Assembly (NCBI GenBank): GCA_963730115.1
Contig: CAVSQM010000012.1
Coordinates: 868,001 to 932,000 of the forward strand
From: DASQFQ01 sp963730115
Lineage (GTDB): Bacteria > Actinomycetota > Thermoleophilia > Solirubrobacterales > Solirubrobacteraceae
Length of the DNA: 64,000 nt
Reading direction: 5' to 3'
The notes beneath the pieces were generated by a model. It worked only from the letters and a program-made list of their open reading frames with translations, did not search any database and was not told the DNA's origin. Shown here in pieces: positions 32,474-40,891 of this stretch. The position numbers and the translations under genes are program-made. How positions within the stretch are numbered: the stretch's first letter is position 1; every line of letters begins with the position of its first letter.

Positions 32474-33242
32474 AGCGCGACAGGAAGAGCAGCGCGGTCG
32501 AGACCGGACGGCCGCCGGGCTCGGGCAGGTCGACGTCCGCGTAGGGCCGGTTGACCAGCCGCCCGCCGCAGACCAGCGACGTCGAGCCGCCGCCGTCGAG
32601 GTTGATCGCCACGCGGCACCCGAGCGCCGCCATCACGCGCGCGAGCTCCTCGAGCGTGAGCCCGGCGTCGCGGCGCGAGCGCCCGTCGCAGGCGACCGCG
32701 ATCAGGCGCCCGGGCGCGAGGCCGAGCGCCGCCCGCGGATGCCGGCCCTCGGTGATGTCGGAGTCGAACTGCGCCTGCCCGGCCGAGAAGCCCTCGGGAT
32801 CGAGCGCGCGCTCGAAGCACGGCGCGCCGTCGCGCACGAGCAGCGGGCCGGCCTGCAGGAGATCGCCGCGCGGCTGCGCGGGCAGCTCGTCGCGCTGCGC
32901 GATCCGCACCGTCCCGCCGTCGACGTGGACGCACGAGCGCACGTCGGCCCACGGCGCCGCGAACGGCACGTGGCGGCGGGCGACCCCGTGGGTGCGCAGC
33001 TCTCCCAGCGGCATGCCGCCCGGGCGCACGAAGAAGCCACCCACCACCGCGTCCTCGACGCCGCGCGTCGCGCACCACGGCTCGAGCTGCGCGGGGCGGC
33101 GCAGCACGGCGACCCGCAGGTCCGTCGTCCGCTCGGGATAGGCGGCGACGTAGACCGCGGTCGAGACGCCGCCGTCGAGCGTCACGCGCGTGCGGGAAAG
33201 CCGCCCGCGGCGCCGGTCTTCGCGGGGGAGCGCGACGGCCAT
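32472..33242 (-). CDS. Phosphodiester glycosidase (NAGPA-like) family protein
   Basis: A protein of about 256 residues from ATG 33242. The family signature is clear: VVGGFFVRPGGMPLGELRTH, LIAVACDGRSRRDAGLTLEE and AINLDGGGSTSLVCGGRLVN. Domain members related to the human uncovering enzyme cleave sugar phosphodiesters; bacterial ones are linked to exopolysaccharide or wall-glycan processing. No signal peptide is evident with this start. A longer ORF to 33350 exists but would reach the divergent regulatory segment. The stop is shared with the edge of hairpin copy A. Confidence 0.8.
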   Translation of the reverse strand: MAVALPREDRRRGRLSRTRVTLDGGVSTAVYVAAYPERTTDLRVAVLRRPAQLEPWCATRGVEDAVVGGFFVRPGGMPLGELRTHGVARRHVPFAAPWADVRSCVHVDGGTVRIAQRDELPAQPRGDLLQAGPLLVRDGAPCFERALDPEGFSAGQAQFDSDITEGRHPRAALGLAPGRLIAVACDGRSRRDAGLTLEELARVMAALGCRVAINLDGGGSTSLVCGGRLVNRPYADVDLPEPGGRPVSTALLFLSR

Positions 33243-33310
33243 GGGAGAAGCGTCCCTGCTCGCGCGGACGTTCACGTGAACATGCTGTGACACCCGCGGC
33301 GCCGCGTCTA

Positions 33311-33348
33311 CCCCCAGACGGACAGGGGGAGTTTGGTCGAAATCCCCC
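33311..33348. promoter_or_regulatory. Mutually exclusive hairpins upstream of the SpoIIE-type phosphatase
   Basis: CCCCC (33311-33315), GGGGG (33325-33329) and CCCCC (33344-33348) lie within 40 bp, 17 bp before the GTG start at 33365. The G run can pair with either C run, so two alternative small hairpins are possible in the leader. An attenuator-like or translation-control role is inference. Confidence 0.3.
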
Positions 33349-33364
33349 ACCGATGCCGTAGGAC

Positions 33365-36300
33365 GTGGTAGAGAACGCCATGGGCCAGACCCGCTCCCGA
33401 CCCTGGGCGGTTGCCGCGCTCGCCGTGATCGTCGTGCTGCTCGCGATCGACCTCGCGACCGGGCCCGACGTCACCGTCATCGCGCTGTACGGCATCGCCC
33501 CCCTGCTGGCCTCGCTCGGCGCGGGCTGGCGCGGCACGGCCGCGATCGGAGCGCTGGCGCTGCTGGCGGCGGCGATCTCGCGCATCTTCACCCACGACAT
33601 GGACCCGGCCAACGGGATCCTGTTCGTGTTCGCCGTCGGCGTGGTCGGCGCGCTCGCCACCGGCGGCGCGCTGATCCGGACCCGCCGCGAGGCGGCCGCG
33701 GCGCGCGCCGGCGTGCTGGCCGCCGCCGGCGAGGCGCTGGCCGGCCCGGGCGAGATCGGCGCGCGGCTGCGCGCCGTCGAGGCCGCCGCCACCGTGGTCG
33801 CCGACCGCTGCACGATCACCCTCGAGGCGCCCGGAGCGGCCGGCCCTGGCGAGCTCGTGGCGCCGCTGCTCGCGCGCGGCGAGCAGCTCGGGACGCTGAC
33901 GCTGGCCGCCCGCCGCGAGCTCGGGGCCGAGGACCGCGTGCTGGCCGCCGAGCTCGCGCAGCGCTGCGCCGCCGCGGTCGACAGCGCGACGCTGCTCGGG
34001 GAGGCCGACGAGGCCTACGGGATGCTCGACGCGGTGTTCGCGCGCGCGCCGGTCGGGCTCGGCCTCTACGACCGCGAGCTGCGGCTCATGCGCATCAACG
34101 ACCACCTCGCCGAGATCAACGGCATGCCGGCCGCCGACCAGCTCGGCCGCCCTGTCAGCGAGATCGTGCCCGACGTCGAGGGCGTGGTGGCGGCCTTGCG
34201 GGAGGTGCTCGAGAGCGGGCGCGACCTGTCCGTCGAGGCCGTCGGCGAGACGCGCGCGGCACCCGGCGTGCGGCGCGAGTTCGAGACGTCGTACTGGCCC
34301 GTGCGGGGCCGCGGCCACGACGAGATCCTCGGGGTCGGCTGCGTGGTCTTCGAGGTCACGGAGCGCCGCGCCGCCGATCGCGCGCTGGGCGAGCAGACCG
34401 CGCGCTACGAGTCGCTCCTGCGCGCGCTCTCCGAGGTCGGCGAGGGCATGATCGTGCTCGAGGACGAGCGCCTCGTCTACGCCAACCCCGCGTTCCTCGC
34501 CATCTGCGGCTACTCGGCCGAGGAGCTGCAGGCGCTGCCCTCGATGTTCGACATCGTCGAGTCGGGCGAGCGCGACGAGGCCAAGTACCGCGCCCGCAAG
34601 CGGCTCGAGGGCCTCAGCGACCCCGGCTACCAGCTCACGATGCGGCACCGCGACGGCCACCGCGTGCCGCTCGAGATCGCGGGCGTGCCGCTCGAGATCG
34701 GCGGCCGTCAGCAGCTGGTGGTCGTCGGCCGCGACGTGACCCTGCGCGCCCACGCCGAGGCCGAGCGCGAGTGGCTGCTCGAGCGCGCCGCGTTCCTGGC
34801 CGAGGCGAGCGCGACCTTCGACGCGGTGCTCGACGAGGAGCGGACGGTCGAGGCGCTCGCGCGCCTGTCGGTGCGCGACCTCGCCGACACCTGCGTGATC
34901 CTGCTCGGCTCCCGCGCCCGCGTGCGCCGCATGATCTGCGTCGCGCGCGACCGCGAGGACGAGGCGATGCTGCGCGAGCTGATCGACCGCTACCCGCTGG
35001 CCGACCGCCGCTCGCACCCGCTGCTGGACACGCTCTCCAGCGGTCGCTCGCAGCTCGTCGAGCACCCCGAGGGCCCTGCCCTGCCGGCGCAGGACGAGCG
35101 CCACCGCGAGCTGATGGATCACTTCACGATCAAGAGCACCGTGCTCGTCGCGCTGCAGGCGCGCGGGCGCACGCTCGGCGTGATGGCGCTCGGCTTCGGA
35201 TCCGTCGTCGGCCAGGACCACCTCGAGCTGTTCGAGGACCTCGGCCGCCGCGCCGCGCTGGCGATCGACAATGCGCGGCTCTACGAGGAGCGGGCCAACG
35301 TCGCGCGCACGCTGCAGCGCTCGCTGCTGCCGCCGAAGCTGCCCGACGTGCCCGGCGTCGAGCTCGCCGCTCGCTACGTCGCGGCGGGCGAGGGCAACGA
35401 GGTCGGCGGCGACTTCTACGACTGCTTCCGCACCGGCGACGGCGAGTGGGCGGTCGTCATCGGCGACGTCTGCGGCAAGGGCGCCGAGGCGGCGGCGGTG
35501 ACCGCGCTCGCGCGCTACACCGCGCGCGCCTCCGCCACGCTGCACTCCGACAGCCCGGGCGTCGTGCTCCAGGACCTCAACGACGCGATCCGCCGCGAGA
35601 CCCCGCAGAGCCGCTTCTGCACCGTGCTCTACGTGTCGCTGGCCCTGCACGGCGACCGCGTGACCGGCTGCATCGCCTCGGGCGGCCACCCGCTGCCGCT
35701 GATCCTGCGCGCCGACGGGCGGGTCGAGACGGCCGGCCTGCCCGGCACGCTGCTGGGGATCCTCCCGGACCCCGAGATCCGCCCGCAGAACGTGGTGCTG
35801 CGCCCGGGCGACTCGATGATCCTCTACACCGACGGCGTGATCGAGGCGAGCCCGCTCGACCACCGCTTCGGCCCCGAGCAGTTCGCGCGCGTGGTCAGCG
35901 AATGCCACGGCCGCGCGCCGATCGCCACCGCCCGCCACATCGAGGACGCGGTGCTCGGCGTGCAGGGCGGCAAGGTCCGCGACGACGTCGCCGTGCTGGT
36001 GCTGCGCGTCTCCCCGCAGCTCGCCGCGCCGTTTGTGCGCGGACGAGCCGGGGGTAGCGGCTTCGACGTGAAGCTGCTCGTCCTGACCCCCGAGCCCGTC
36101 GACGCCAACCTGCTGCGCTCCGTGCTGGGCGACGAGGTCGAGGGCGCCGAGGTGCTCGTCGTCTCGCCCGCCACCAACCAGTCGCCGATCGCGTTCTGGG
36201 TCTCCGACTCCGACGAGGCGATCGAGGAGGCCGAGGCCGCCCAGGAGGAGACCGTCGAGCGGCTCGAGGAGGAAGGCATCGACGCCGCCGGTGACACCGG

Positions 36301-36472
36301 CGAGAGCGAGCCCGCCGTCGCGATCCAGGACGCGCTGGCGACGTTCGACGCCGATCGCATCGTCGTCTTCTCGCATCCCGAGGGCGACCTCGACTACCGC
36401 GAGGACGAGGGCCTGGCCGACGTCGAGCAGCGCCTCGGCGTCCCGATCACGCACGCGCTGATCGAACGCTGA
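33365..36472 (+). CDS. Membrane PAS/GAF sensor with SpoIIE-type PP2C phosphatase and extra C-terminal domain
   Basis: A 1035-residue protein. Transmembrane helices lie at about 15-95. A degenerate GAF-like part follows at 115-215, PAS domains at about 217-340 and 347-460, and a GAF domain at 475-635. The PPM/SpoIIE phosphatase at 640-890 has GNEVGGDFYDCFRTGDGEWA, VIGDVCGKGAEAAAVTALAR and GKVRDDVAVLVLRV with metal-binding Asp residues. Residues 899-1035 form an additional USP-like alpha/beta domain (VKLLVLTPEPVDANLLRSVL, AIQDALATFDADRIVVFSHP). It likely dephosphorylates STAS anti-anti-sigma factors in response to a signal. GTG 33365 or ATG 33380 may be the start. Confidence 0.9.
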   Translation: MVENAMGQTRSRPWAVAALAVIVVLLAIDLATGPDVTVIALYGIAPLLASLGAGWRGTAAIGALALLAAAISRIFTHDMDPANGILFVFAVGVVGALATGGALIRTRREAAAARAGVLAAAGEALAGPGEIGARLRAVEAAATVVADRCTITLEAPGAAGPGELVAPLLARGEQLGTLTLAARRELGAEDRVLAAELAQRCAAAVDSATLLGEADEAYGMLDAVFARAPVGLGLYDRELRLMRINDHLAEINGMPAADQLGRPVSEIVPDVEGVVAALREVLESGRDLSVEAVGETRAAPGVRREFETSYWPVRGRGHDEILGVGCVVFEVTERRAADRALGEQTARYESLLRALSEVGEGMIVLEDERLVYANPAFLAICGYSAEELQALPSMFDIVESGERDEAKYRARKRLEGLSDPGYQLTMRHRDGHRVPLEIAGVPLEIGGRQQLVVVGRDVTLRAHAEAEREWLLERAAFLAEASATFDAVLDEERTVEALARLSVRDLADTCVILLGSRARVRRMICVARDREDEAMLRELIDRYPLADRRSHPLLDTLSSGRSQLVEHPEGPALPAQDERHRELMDHFTIKSTVLVALQARGRTLGVMALGFGSVVGQDHLELFEDLGRRAALAIDNARLYEERANVARTLQRSLLPPKLPDVPGVELAARYVAAGEGNEVGGDFYDCFRTGDGEWAVVIGDVCGKGAEAAAVTALARYTARASATLHSDSPGVVLQDLNDAIRRETPQSRFCTVLYVSLALHGDRVTGCIASGGHPLPLILRADGRVETAGLPGTLLGILPDPEIRPQNVVLRPGDSMILYTDGVIEASPLDHRFGPEQFARVVSECHGRAPIATARHIEDAVLGVQGGKVRDDVAVLVLRVSPQLAAPFVRGRAGGSGFDVKLLVLTPEPVDANLLRSVLGDEVEGAEVLVVSPATNQSPIAFWVSDSDEAIEEAEAAQEETVERLEEEGIDAAGDTGESEPAVAIQDALATFDADRIVVFSHPEGDLDYREDEGLADVEQRLGVPITHALIER

Positions 36473-36493
36473 CCCCACGCAGTGTCAATAGCC

Positions 36494-36509
36494 GAGACCG
36501 ACCGGTCTC
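36494..36509. terminator. Small hairpin after the phosphatase gene
   Basis: GAGACC-GACC-GGTCTC is a perfect 6-bp stem with a 4-base loop, 21 bp after the stop. No T-run follows directly. It is compatible with a weak terminator or an RNA 3' end. Confidence 0.3.
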
Positions 36510-36588
36510 TCCACATTTCTGGGCGCGCTGCCACCGAAATTTCCCGCTGCAGCGCCGTTTTCCGGCTTTCCCAGAGTGTGCAGGGGAT

Positions 36589-36628
36589 TAGGACAGTTCG
36601 TCGGATGGCAAACTCAGATCTAGGACAG
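36589..36628. promoter_or_regulatory. Direct repeats TAGGACAG in an AT-richer stretch
   Basis: TAGGACAG occurs at 36589-36596 and 36621-36628, 32 bp apart (about three helical turns). It sits within a relatively AT-rich 200-bp stretch after the phosphatase gene. This resembles a regulatory region preceding the small ORF at 36673 or the transaldolase gene. Between 36629 and 36978 I see only the small ORF and the transaldolase leader. Confidence 0.3.
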
Positions 36629-36672
36629 AAAGCACTAGACACGGCGCATTCGGACTTGTAGGTTTTCGCACG

Positions 36673-36882
36673 ATGTCCTTGATCTCCGAAGGCCCGTCAG
36701 GGCGCGGTCGAGAGTCTGCGCTTTCGCCCCCCACCTCCGGCGGCCGACCCCGACCCGCGACGCGCACACCGTCCAACGCGGTGCGCGCGAGCCAGGCGAG
36801 GGCCGCCCTGCGCCGCGAGGCTCGGCGGGACGAGCAGGCAGTGCAGGACTGGCTGCGTCAGCTCGCGCGACCCTCGCGCTGA
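36673..36882 (+). CDS. Possible small protein
   Basis: A 69-codon ORF that starts 24 bp or so after an AT-rich segment. The first half is Ser/Pro/Arg-rich, and the second half is a charged helix (ARAALRREARRDEQAVQDWL). Codon third positions become GC-rich only in the second half. I do not recognise a family. It might be a genuine small gene or chance coding in the transaldolase leader. Confidence 0.3.
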   Translation: MSLISEGPSGRGRESALSPPTSGGRPRPATRTPSNAVRASQARAALRREARRDEQAVQDWLRQLARPSR

Positions 36883-36978
36883 GCGCCCCTGAGCAGCGGT
36901 TTCGAGCGTTTCACTCCCCCGCCCGCGCGGGCAGGGCAGACTTATGTGTTGCACCCCGACCGCGTGAGGAGATTCCGC

Positions 36979-38079
36979 ATGGCCCCCACCCCCCTCCAGC
37001 AGCTCGACGAACACGGCCAGAGCGTCTGGGTCGACTACCTCTCCCGTTCCTTCATCCAGGACGGCGAGCTCGCCGGCCTGGTCGACGACGGCGTCCACGG
37101 CGTCACCTCCAACCCGACCATCTTCCAGGGCGCGATCGCCGAGGGCGACGCCTACGACGAGCAGCTCCGCGAGGTGCTGGAGAAGGAGAGCGAGCCCAAG
37201 GAGATCTTCCTGGCGCTGGCCGTGCGCGACATCCAGGCTGCCTGCGACGTGCTCGAGTCCGTCCACGAGTCCGGCAGTGACGGCTGGGTCTCGCTCGAGG
37301 TCGACCCGAACCTGGCCCACGACGCCGACGGCACGATCGCGGAGGCGAAGCGCCTCAAGGAGCTCGTCGACCGCGAGAACCTGTTCGTGAAGATCCCCGC
37401 CACCGAAGAGGGGCTGCCTGCCATCGAGGAGTCGATCGCCGCCGGCATCGCCGTCAACGTGACGCTGATCTTCTCGCTCGAGCGGCACCGCGCGGTCGCC
37501 GAGGCGTACATCCGCGGCCTCCAGCGGCTGGCCGAGAGCGGCGGCGACCTGAGCAAGCTCTCGTCGGTCGCCTCGTTCTTCGTCTCGCGCGTCGACAGCG
37601 AGACCGACAAGCGCCTCGACGACATCGGCGGCCACGACGACCTCAAGGGCAAGCTCGCGATCGCGAACGCCAAGCTCGCCTACCAGACCTACAAGGAGGT
37701 CTTCTCGGGCTCCGACTGGGAGGCGCTGCAAGCCAAGGGCGCGAGCCCGCAGCGCTGCCTGTGGGCGTCGACGTCGACCAAGAACCCCGAGTACCGGGAC
37801 GTGCTTTACGTCGAGGAGCTCGTCGGCCCCGACACCGTCAACACGATGCCGCGCGAGACGATCGAGGCGGTCCAGGACCACGGCGAGATCCGCGGCGACA
37901 CGATCGAGGAGGACGTCGAGGCCGCCCGCAAGGTCTTCGAGGACCTGAAGGCCGCCGGCATCGACTACGACGACGTCGTGGCGGTGCTCGAGAAGGAGGG
38001 CGTCGAGAAGTTCGCCAAGTCGTTCCAGGAGCTGTTCTCCGACGTCGAGGACAAGCGCGACCGGCTGGTGGCGGCATGA
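36979..38079 (+). CDS. tal: Transaldolase
   Basis: A 366-residue transaldolase of the long actinobacterial type. Characteristic parts include VHGVTSNPTIFQGAIAEGDA near the N-terminus, the Schiff-base lysine in NLFVKIPATEEGLPAIEESI at about residue 138, and the AVNVTLIFSLERHRAVAEAY, SVASFFVSRVDSETDK and LWASTSTKNPEYRD blocks. The ATG at 36979 has a good ribosome site (TGAGGAGA) 6-8 bp upstream, favouring it over the longer frame from 36946. The stop overlaps the transketolase start (ATGA), making a tal-tkt operon of the non-oxidative pentose phosphate pathway. Confidence 0.95.
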   Translation: MAPTPLQQLDEHGQSVWVDYLSRSFIQDGELAGLVDDGVHGVTSNPTIFQGAIAEGDAYDEQLREVLEKESEPKEIFLALAVRDIQAACDVLESVHESGSDGWVSLEVDPNLAHDADGTIAEAKRLKELVDRENLFVKIPATEEGLPAIEESIAAGIAVNVTLIFSLERHRAVAEAYIRGLQRLAESGGDLSKLSSVASFFVSRVDSETDKRLDDIGGHDDLKGKLAIANAKLAYQTYKEVFSGSDWEALQAKGASPQRCLWASTSTKNPEYRDVLYVEELVGPDTVNTMPRETIEAVQDHGEIRGDTIEEDVEAARKVFEDLKAAGIDYDDVVAVLEKEGVEKFAKSFQELFSDVEDKRDRLVAA

Positions 38080-39902
38080 GCGAGCTCGGCCAGCAGCTGC
38101 GCGTCGACTCGGTCCGCTCGTCGGCGGCCGCCAACTCCGGCCACCCGACGTCGTCGATGTCGGCGGCCGACCTGATGGCGGTGCTGATGGAGAAGCACCT
38201 CCACCTCGACTACCAGAACCCCGGGAACCCCAACAACGACCACCTGATCTTCTCCAAGGGCCACGCGTCGCCGCTCTACTACGCGATGCTCAAGGCCGCG
38301 GGGGCGATCTCCGACGAGGAGCTGCTCTCGTTCCGCAGGTTCGGGTCGAAGTTCGAGGGCCACCCGGTCCCGATCATCCCGTGGGTCGACGTGGCCACCG
38401 GCTCGCTCGGCCAGGGCCTGCCGATCTCCGTCGGCGTCGCCCTGGCGGGCAAGAAGCTCGACCGCCTGCCCTACCGCGTGTGGTGCCTGTGCGGCGACTC
38501 CGAGATGGCCGAGGGCTCGATGTGGGAGGCGTTCGAGCACGCCGCCTTCAACAGCCTCGACAACCTGACCGCGATCATCGACGTCAACCGCCTCGGGCAG
38601 ACGCGCGAGACGATGGTCGGCTGGGACCTCGACCGCTACGTCAAGCGCGCCGAGGCGTTCGGCTGGCACGCGATCGCGATCGACGGCCACGACGACGACG
38701 CCATCGACGCCGCCTACGCCGAGGCGCGCGAGACGACCGGTCAGCCGACGGTGATCGTCGCGCGCACCAAGAAGGGCAAGGGCGTCAAGGCGGTCGAGGA
38801 CCAGCCCGGCAAGCACGGCAAGCCGATCGAGGATGCCGAGGCGGCGATCGAGGAGCTGGGCGGCGAGCGCGACCTCACGGTCGAGGTGGCCACGCCCGAG
38901 GAGGGCGGCCGCGAGCCGCACACCTTCGAGGTCGACGGCGGCGAGCTGCCGACGTGGGACGTCGGCGAGGAGGTCGCGACTCGCGAGGCCTACGGCAAGG
39001 CGATCACGGCGCTCGGCTCGATGCGCGGCGACGTCGTGGCGCTCGACGGCGAGGTCTCGAACTCGACGCACTCGGAGATGTTCCGCGAGGCGCACGAGGA
39101 CCGCTACTTCGAGATGTTCATCGCGGAGCAGCAGATGATCGCCGCGGCGGTCGGCATGCAGGTGCGCGACTGGAAGCCGTTCGCCTCGACGTTCGCCGCG
39201 TTCCTCACGCGCGCGTACGACTTCATCCGCATGGGCGCGATCTCGCGCGCGAACCTGCGCCTGTCTGGCTCGCACGCGGGCGTGTCGATCGGCGAGGACG
39301 GCCCGTCGCAAATGGCGCTCGAGGACTTCGCGTCGTTGCGCGCGGTGTTCGGCAGCTGCGTGCTGCACCCGTCCGACGCCAACCAGACGGCCCAGCTCGT
39401 GGAGGCGATGGCCGAGCGCGACGGCATCTCCTACCTGCGCACGCTGCGCGGCAAGACGCAGGTGCGCACGCCGGCCGACGAGGCGGTGACGATCGGTGGC
39501 AGCCGCGTCGTGGTCGACGGCGACGACGTCGCGATCGTGGCCTGCGGCATCACCGTCGACCAGGCGGTCGCCGCGGCCGAGCAGCTCGAGGGCGAGGGCG
39601 TGAGCGCCCGCGTCATCGACGCCTACTCGATCAAGCCGATCGACGCCGAGACGGTGCAGGCGGCGGCCCGCGACTGCGGGGCGATCGTCACGGTCGAGGA
39701 CCACTGGCCCGAGGGCGGGCTCGGCGACGCGGTGCTGGAAGCGCTGGCCGACGCCGACGACCGGCCGCCGGTGGTCAAGCTCGCCGTGCGCGAGATGCCG
39801 ACGTCGGGCAAGCCCGACGAGCTGCTGCACGCCGCGGGCATCGACGCCGAGGCGATCGCCGGCGCGGCCCAGCAGGTCGCGAAGGCCGGCAGCCCGGCCT
39901 AG
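38076..39902 (+). CDS. tkt: Transketolase
   Basis: A 608-residue transketolase. The TPP-binding motif is GDSEMAEGSMWEAFEHAAFN followed by IIDVNRLGQ. The N-terminal signature is ANSGHPTSSMSAADLMAVLM and HLIFSKGHASPLYYAML. The central pyrimidine-binding part has the catalytic Glu in EMFIAEQQMIAAAVGM and GASISEDG-like AGVSIGEDGPSQMALEDFAS. The C-terminal domain (VDGDDVAIVACGITVDQAVA) completes the enzyme. Together with tal it interconverts pentose and hexose phosphates, which suits the nearby pentose-uptake genes. Followed by a stable hairpin. Confidence 0.95.
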   Translation: MSELGQQLRVDSVRSSAAANSGHPTSSMSAADLMAVLMEKHLHLDYQNPGNPNNDHLIFSKGHASPLYYAMLKAAGAISDEELLSFRRFGSKFEGHPVPIIPWVDVATGSLGQGLPISVGVALAGKKLDRLPYRVWCLCGDSEMAEGSMWEAFEHAAFNSLDNLTAIIDVNRLGQTRETMVGWDLDRYVKRAEAFGWHAIAIDGHDDDAIDAAYAEARETTGQPTVIVARTKKGKGVKAVEDQPGKHGKPIEDAEAAIEELGGERDLTVEVATPEEGGREPHTFEVDGGELPTWDVGEEVATREAYGKAITALGSMRGDVVALDGEVSNSTHSEMFREAHEDRYFEMFIAEQQMIAAAVGMQVRDWKPFASTFAAFLTRAYDFIRMGAISRANLRLSGSHAGVSIGEDGPSQMALEDFASLRAVFGSCVLHPSDANQTAQLVEAMAERDGISYLRTLRGKTQVRTPADEAVTIGGSRVVVDGDDVAIVACGITVDQAVAAAEQLEGEGVSARVIDAYSIKPIDAETVQAAARDCGAIVTVEDHWPEGGLGDAVLEALADADDRPPVVKLAVREMPTSGKPDELLHAAGIDAEAIAGAAQQVAKAGSPA

Positions 39903-39915
39903 GGAATCCCGCCGA

Positions 39916-39942
39916 GGGCCGCCGCGGAGCGCGCGGCGGTCC
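39916..39942 (+). terminator. Hairpin terminator after tkt
   Basis: GGGCCGCCGCG (39916-39926), a 5-nt loop, then CGCGGCGGTCC (39932-39942): an 11-bp GC-rich stem including one G.U pair, 13 bp after the stop. It lacks a long U-tract, as is common in high-GC actinobacteria. Confidence 0.5.
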
Positions 39943-39968
39943 CTTCGGCATGTCCGGTCGCACCTTTT

Positions 39969-39999
39969 CCTACTAAACCTGTAGGCTTTGTTCTATTAT
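39969..39999 (+). promoter_or_regulatory. Palindromic operator and promoter before the amidohydrolase gene
   Basis: CCTAC-TAAACCT-GTAGG (39969-39985) is an inverted repeat with 5-bp arms, followed by the -10-like TATTAT at 39994-39999. This is one of the most AT-rich segments of the window. The palindrome resembles sites bound by Rrf2-family regulators (IscR/CymR type), an inference from its shape only. If the -10 is correct, the ATG at 40010 would have a very short or absent leader. Confidence 0.5.
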
Positions 40000-40009
40000 G
40001 GTCCTGGCG

Positions 40010-40891
40010 ATGCCGACCGACCTCCACCAGCACCTCCTCCCCGAGCTCCTCATCGGGCTGCTGGCGGCACGGTCGGCGGCACCGCGGCTGGCTCGCGACG
40101 GGCGCGGCTGGCGGCTGGAGCTGGCGGGCGAGCCCGCCAGCGCCTTCGACCCCGCCGACCACGACCCGGCCGCCCGCGCCGCCACCGACCCGGCGGACCG
40201 CATCGTCATCTCCCTCTCCACCGCGCTCGGCATCGAGGCCCTCCCGGCCGCGGAGGCCGCGCCGCTGCTCGAGGCGTTCAACCGCGGCATCCTCGAGCTG
40301 GGCGGGCCGTTCGAGCTGTGGGGCGCCGTGCAGACCGCCGCCGACGTGGACGCGGTGCTCGACGCGGGCGCGCGCGGCGTCACGCTCCCGGCGAGCGCGC
40401 TGCTCAGAGGGCGCGCCGATGCGCTCCTCGACCGCCTCGAGGCTCGCGACGCGCCCCTCTTCGTGCATCCCGGGCCCGCCGCGACCGACCCCTCCGCGCC
40501 CCTCTGGTGGCCCGCCCTGACCGACTACGTCGCGCAGATGAGCGCGGCCTGGCACGCGTTCGCCGCCTTCGGCCGGCCTCGCCATCCGCGGCTGCGGGTC
40601 GTGTTCGCGATGCTCGCCGGCCTCGGCCCGCTGCACGCCGAACGGTTCGCTGCGCGCGGCGGCCCGGCGGAGGCCGTGCACGACCCGCTCGTGTGGTTCG
40701 ACAGCTCGTCCTACGGCGCGCGCACGCTCGACTCGATGCTGCGGATGGTCGGCGTCGACCGTCTGGTGTACGGCTCGGACCGCCCGGTGGTCGCGGCGCC
40801 CTGGCCCGTCCCGCTCGGCGACGCCGTCGAGCACGCGCTGACCGTGGGCAACCCCGATCGCATCCTCGGCCCGGTGGCGGTGCCGGCATGA
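40010..40891 (+). CDS. Amidohydrolase 2 family protein
   Basis: A protein of about 293 residues from the ATG at 40010; an ATG 12 bp earlier overlaps the -10 element and is less likely. The metal-binding HxH lies at the N-terminus in DLHQHLLPELL. Further elements are DRIVISLSTALGIEALP, GVTLPASALL, LFVHPGPAATDP with its metal-site His, and the C-terminal RLVYGSDRPVVAAPWP with the conserved Asp. The family hydrolyses or decarboxylates diverse substrates. The stop overlaps the cysteine dioxygenase-like gene (ATGA), suggesting a shared sulfur-related pathway. Confidence 0.8.
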   Translation: MPTDLHQHLLPELLIGLLAARSAAPRLARDGRGWRLELAGEPASAFDPADHDPAARAATDPADRIVISLSTALGIEALPAAEAAPLLEAFNRGILELGGPFELWGAVQTAADVDAVLDAGARGVTLPASALLRGRADALLDRLEARDAPLFVHPGPAATDPSAPLWWPALTDYVAQMSAAWHAFAAFGRPRHPRLRVVFAMLAGLGPLHAERFAARGGPAEAVHDPLVWFDSSSYGARTLDSMLRMVGVDRLVYGSDRPVVAAPWPVPLGDAVEHALTVGNPDRILGPVAVPA

